From Desarmillaria ectypa (Eukaryota; Basidiomycota; Agaricomycetes; Agaricales; Physalacriaceae), in NCBI GenBank assembly GCA_030407005.1, contig JAUDYN010000011.1:672501-736500 (forward strand): a stretch of DNA of 64,000 nt, given 5' to 3'. A program made the position numbers and the translations under genes. Position 1 is the first letter of the stretch, and each line of letters begins with the position of its first letter. The notes under the pieces were generated by a model. That model worked only from the letters and a program-made list of their open reading frames with translations. It made no database searches and was not told the DNA's origin. Shown piece after piece: positions 59,704-64,000 of this stretch.

Positions 59704-60155
59704 ATGGTATGCAGTATTCTCTTGAATATGCCGCCTACAACGCTGAAATGCTCTCTTAGTCGGATTCAGACTCACCCAAGACAAACGGCAAGGCTCCGAC
59801 TGTAGCAAAACCGCCTGGCGCTCAGATTCGGTACGTTGAATGCGACACGTTCGTGTACTGACGTGTACTTACCCTCTCGAAGACGCCGGGCGAACAACTC
59901 ACAAGTATCAAGACCCAATTCGACTCGTGCGGCAGGCGCTGGTGGATCCTCCAATACGATGTTGAAGCTCTACACTGACGACTCTCCTGGATTGAGGGTG
60001 TGAGTAATCACTCGTTCTTCTACTGGCCGTCACGTCTGATGACGACGAACATTTCTAGCGACCCATTCATCGTGCTTATGTTGTCGATAGCATTCATTGC
60101 CTCCATCTTCTTCCTTCACATCTCGGCAAAAGTCATCCGTCTATTCACCAAGTAA
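59704..60155 (+). CDS. Sec61 beta subunit (protein translocon, Sbh1-like)
   Basis: This is the small tail-anchored subunit of the Sec61 complex in the endoplasmic reticulum membrane. Four exons (59704-59706, 59760-59830, 59883-59999, 60059-60155) give 95 residues. The first exon is the ATG alone, followed at once by a GT-AG intron. The protein reads MSDSDSPKTNGKAPTVAKPP, RRRANNSQVSRPNSTRAAG, GGSSNTMLKLYTDDSPGLR and VDPFIVLMLSIAFIASIFFL, ending ISAKVIRLFTK. The block TMLKLYTDDSPGLRVDP and the single C-terminal membrane helix are diagnostic. Every intron has standard ends and the length is normal for the family. Confidence 0.95.
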
Positions 60156-62054
60156 TCGAATTGTTCAGAGGGGCTGGTAAAGGGTCGCTAGGTATCGAGG
60201 CCGACCACCCTGTTGTATCCCAAAACGTACATGTTCGACCATTTATACCACTCCTTTTGATGCGGATATCATGACCTGGGGTATCAAAATGAAACCGTCC
60301 GAAATGAAACCATACGACCAGAGCATAACAACTTTCACACTGTCAAGATCTCAGGGATTGTCAAATTTTTCACATTTTTCTGGAGCGGATGGTTCGAAGA
60401 TTCGCTGGGATGCGCGCAATTTTGTCGGTAAAAAATACGCACCAGACCTTTCCAATATGGAAGCCACTTATCGCCTCTGCTCAGACTCGCTACCACCCAC
60501 GTCTTGTCAAGGTCGGGGTACGTCACTGCTGTCTTCATATCACATATGCACATCTCGTCTCACTTAATCTCGTGCACTAAAGTATATCTACATGACTCTT
60601 CTAGATAACGATCTGACAAGGGTCACTCACGTAAACACCATTGCATGTCCACCATGCTTGGGGGTTCAACGTTCAACGTTCAAGCTACGATAACATGCAC
60701 AAGACAAGCCCACGCAAGATTCGCCGAAAGTAAGTATCTCTCCTCGCCATGTTATCTCTCCTTGCTCACTTACTTGAATAGTGCGTGTGCATCAAAGTCT
60801 TGAGTTCAGACTGATAATGCGAAGCCTCCTTGTACCTCTTCCGCATTATGACTTATAGAGATCCTGGGTCAATGACCAAACTTTTGGCTTCTATCGCGAC
60901 ATCCTGGCTGGGTCCATCGGAAGGAAAATTCCCTCCTTCCTTCTGTCTTTTTTACCTCGTGTTTGCTAAATCAGAGATTTCTTGTCATCCTTCGAAAATG
61001 TGCATACCAGCCGTCTAATGGCATGCATCTGCAACGTGTCTGACTGTCGTCATCACCCTCATTCATTCTCGGCGTCTTAGGAATAGATCAAGTATAAAGC
61101 ATTCTCCGGAGAGAAGAACGGTCGGCACTAACAGCCCAAAGAACAAACGAAAACGCGGCACACACGTTGCATTGATTCTTGAACTGGTTTACTTCTGAAA
61201 AGGCAGTGGGAAACAGGGTTGACGAAGGCTGTGAAAGATAGACTCTTTCGGAATCTTGGAATGAGTTAGGCGAAGAGAGGCACCAAGACGAGGAAGTTGT
61301 GTCCTTTTCTTCCCAAGAACGAATCCGCGTCGATCCGTGATTGTGGAAAGCAGACGTGAGAACGGTGGTTTACATGGAATATTAATAAATGGACGAAGCT
61401 TGGAAAGAAATGAAGTGACCGGCAGGCATACGATGAGAAGAACGGATTATCTCGCGTTATCGTCTTCCATGATTATCAGAAGTTTCGATTAAGCGGACGT
61501 ATACTAGGAACAATCACTGATGAGCCTCTCCTTTCAAAACGCCCCTTGCACCAGGAAAAAAAAAAGTCTATTTATCAGCTCGACATACACTTAAACCCAG
61601 AAATCATTTGGTTGCCAGAGCAGCAAGGAGTTACTACCCACGCACACGATATATGGGAAACTTTACAAAAATCTTCGGAGAACTCTGATTTCCCCAGCGG
61701 CCTCTGACGCAGTAATCCCCCAATCATATCGCGAGGACGCGTTTGCTCAACTCTGCCTTATACCTCGGGAAAGACCTGTCATTGTTATGAAGGTCCCGAG
61801 TAGCATCTAACATCAGAGAATTGAGGCCGAGGCGTGGATAGGTTAAACAAAGGCGCGTCTTCTCCCTCGAGGCTCTCATAAACCCGGGAAACGGGATGAA
61901 CTAAGCTGTCTATATAATGTAATGTTTCTACAAAGGAACACTATTTGATAAAGCATTGCGACGTCGTATTGATGATACGACCCTGACACTGCTTCCTATC
62001 CTCGATTCACCGGCTGCCACATCCTTCCAACGAACAGATTACCTATCCTGTACC
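60156..62054. other. Intergenic, no supported gene
   Basis: This is the region downstream of Sec61 beta and of the antiporter gene, whose 3' ends face each other. Only short frames occur. A tandem GTTCAAC repeat at about 60663-60683 is trivial. Confidence 0.45.
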
Positions 62055-64000
62055 TCAGGGCGAAGCACTCGGATTCGACAGGCTCGGCACATCCTCTGCC
62101 TGATCCTCCAAATCTGAATCCTGCAACAAACAACGATGACCTCCAACTTCATCATCTTCAAGTCGAACACTCACCTTGTTACTACCTCCCGATGGAGCCC
62201 CATAACAGGCCCCAAATAGCCACTGAGGCGCATCTTGCGCCGAGGGGTCTATCGTACACGAGAATTTCCTTCCAAAAGAAAAGAATGGAATAGACAGGCC
62301 ATCTGAAAATCTGTTGTACCCGATTATCGCCAATCAAAAGACCTATCGCACTCACGTATGATTATACTTCCCAGCACCACAAAGGAAACGATCGGCTGCA
62401 GGGTGGCCGCCAACAGTTGTTGCTGGTCCTGCGGAGGATACTGAGGTTCCGGCAACCTCGTCAAGGCAAGCGTAGAAACGAAGATGGCCCCGACACCCAT
62501 CTGCCAAAGCTATCGTCAAGAATCAATTCAGGATGGTTATATCGTGAAACGCACAGGTCCTATAATGCTGGTCAGAACATCAAATCAGGACCAATGTCTG
62601 CCACGCACCAAAATGTCCAACAAAGAGCGCCTCCCGCCATGACCCAATCTCGGGTATCCATCTGTACAACATCAACAGGGAAGGAACCCTTCTCAACACC
62701 AGTGTCACGACGAGGAGAATTATCAGTCTTCCGGGTGTAATCCCCAACAACGGGTCGTCAAATACTCCGAACCTTAGCCACGCCCCGATATACACGAAAC
62801 ACCCACAATTAAGCACCAGATCCATCACCGATGCGAAGGCCTCGCCTTCAGTCTGCACATTAAAATCTCCATCCCACGACACAGCGGTGCCTAAATATCA
62901 CTCTCGGTCGACGATATACCAAATCTGGAATGCAGAACACATACCTGCAGCAAATGCAGCGAGCAAATCGTCACTTCCAACGGTGCTCGCAATTCCGACC
63001 GTAAAGAACGTCAATGCCAGATACTGCGCGATATACGACTCGTGATTGATGTAGCCCTTTCGTAGTGATGACTTCATTAGCCAGGAGAACGTAAGGCCTA
63101 GGGACCTCGTTAACGAAACCCAACATGCATTACGAGATATAGTACCAAGTATAGCACCCAAGGCGACTCCCAAAATCACTTCGTCTAAGAGTCAGGTCAA
63201 TATGGTCCCAGTGACTATCAAGACGGAAAACATGCATAACCATCCGATGATCAACCACTTTTCAACAGCAACTCGCTTCGAAGCTTCAACAGTGAGGTAG
63301 ATCGATATCGACAAGAATGGATACGCTTGAAGGACCTCCGAATCAGCCCGGGGTTAAAAGTTCCAGTCCTAACCCACTCACCAAGCCCATCATTTGCTGC
63401 AGCTTCCGCCGACAACATATGACGCAGTTGGACAGGGACGTGTTTCAAGGCAAACTGGCCTCCTACAAGGAACAAGTAAGCAGGCAAAGGAGAAGAGAAG
63501 AGAGGAGGTCTCTCACCGACAATGGATGCACATATGATAGGATCCGTTGGTGTAAGGCATGCTGCAATAGCTAGGCATGACACAAAATTCAAATCATTGA
63601 AGAGGACCCTCAGAACACCTAGGGTCATAAATTACCAACGCTGCCGATCAACGTACTCCACACATACATGCAACGGTCACCCACCCAAAAGCCATAGTAG
63701 GTACAACCATCACGAGCAGCCCTTTCGCGTGTTTCGCCATGTAGTTCCTAGGCAGCTCAACTCCAATCGCAAATAGTCCAATTGCCAACACTATCCGCAT
63801 GACTTCCAAAGTGACTTTGTGGGATAGTCCCCAAGAATGAGGGTCAAAGATACCCCAGCCATACGGTCCCACAAGAACACCAAAAGCCGTCCCTAGCACA
63901 ACCTCGCTGACGAATAACTATACCATAGCGAAGGTCAGATAAGCCGTAGCGAAGAACAGAGAGACGGACCTTGTCTTTGACAAGTAGCGAGACTACGGAA
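62055..64000 (-). CDS. Na+/H+ (alkali cation) antiporter, Nha1/Sod2 type, 5' end beyond the window
   Basis: This plasma-membrane antiporter exports Na+ or K+ in exchange for protons. Exons in order read VSEVVLGTAFGVLVGPYGWG, VLAIGLFAIGVELPRNYM, the signature CLAIAACLTPTDPIICASIVG, LRHMLSAEAAANDGLG (the conserved Asn-Asp ion-binding pair), EVILGVALGAILG, DDLLAAFAAGMCSAF, DGDFNVQTEGEAFASVMDLV and LVLRRVPSLLMLYRW. Several hydrophobic helices are evident. The tail after the last helix is short (about 90 residues, rich in Asp and Glu, ending NPSASP), unlike the several-hundred-residue tail of budding yeast Nha1 and nearer to fission yeast Sod2. The N-terminal helix lies outside the window. Confidence 0.9.

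Noticed and set aside
1..64000. Biosynthetic gene cluster or bacterial-type defence island
   Set aside because: No synthase, P450 set, cluster regulator or defence genes are present. Neighbouring genes are functionally unrelated apart from the GH1 and RING duplicates.

Overview
The window looks like a filamentous basidiomycete (Agaricomycetes-type) nuclear chromosome. Genes carry many introns of about 45-60 bases with GT-AG ends. The gene set fits: a KCNAB-type aldo-keto reductase, a ZNFX1-type helicase, a cullin-1, a secreted intradiol dioxygenase, an HMG-box protein, Sec61 beta and an Nha1-type antiporter. There are no bacterial operons, rRNA genes, convincing tRNA genes or CRISPR arrays.

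Layout. 0-4.3 kb: an aldo-keto reductase (+) and a small cysteine-containing protein (+). 6.1-8.7, 16.2-18.9, 35.3-37.9 and 40.6-43.3 kb: four complete, paralogous GH1 beta-glucosidase-type genes, all on the minus strand, each with a TATA box 40-90 bases upstream. 9.5-15.1 kb: a CpG-poor block of broken genes. It holds an interrupted reading frame, a dihydrolipoamide dehydrogenase scrap, a stop-ridden conserved basidiomycete gene, and a fifth GH1 fragment on the opposite strand that is split by a solo LTR. 19.8-25.6 kb: an LTR fragment fused to a broken cullin tail, a small membrane protein, and a cullin-1 gene with an apparent one-base frameshift. 26.3-34.3 kb: one very large ZNFX1-like helicase gene. 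34.6 kb: a second solo LTR. 40.0-40.5 and 46.9-48.2 kb: a broken and an intact copy of a coiled-coil protein gene. 44.7-45.7 kb: an HMG-box gene. 46.1-46.7 kb: a near-perfect hairpin and a MITE-like element. 48.9-58.1 kb: two architecturally matching RING-finger genes flanking a secreted dioxygenase. 59.7-64 kb: Sec61 beta and the C-terminal part of a Na+/H+ antiporter that runs off the right edge.

The functional theme is modest. The secreted GH1 enzymes and the secreted ring-cleavage dioxygenase fit plant-biomass or aromatic-compound turnover, and the rest is housekeeping. The most notable biology is evolutionary: expansion of one GH1 lineage whose nucleophile motif reads [TS]-E-[FI]-G instead of the usual T-E-N-G, and a gene graveyard between the copies with transition-type decay and retroelement scars. 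I did not find a convincing new multi-gene system. Exon boundaries were read by eye and should be treated as models.
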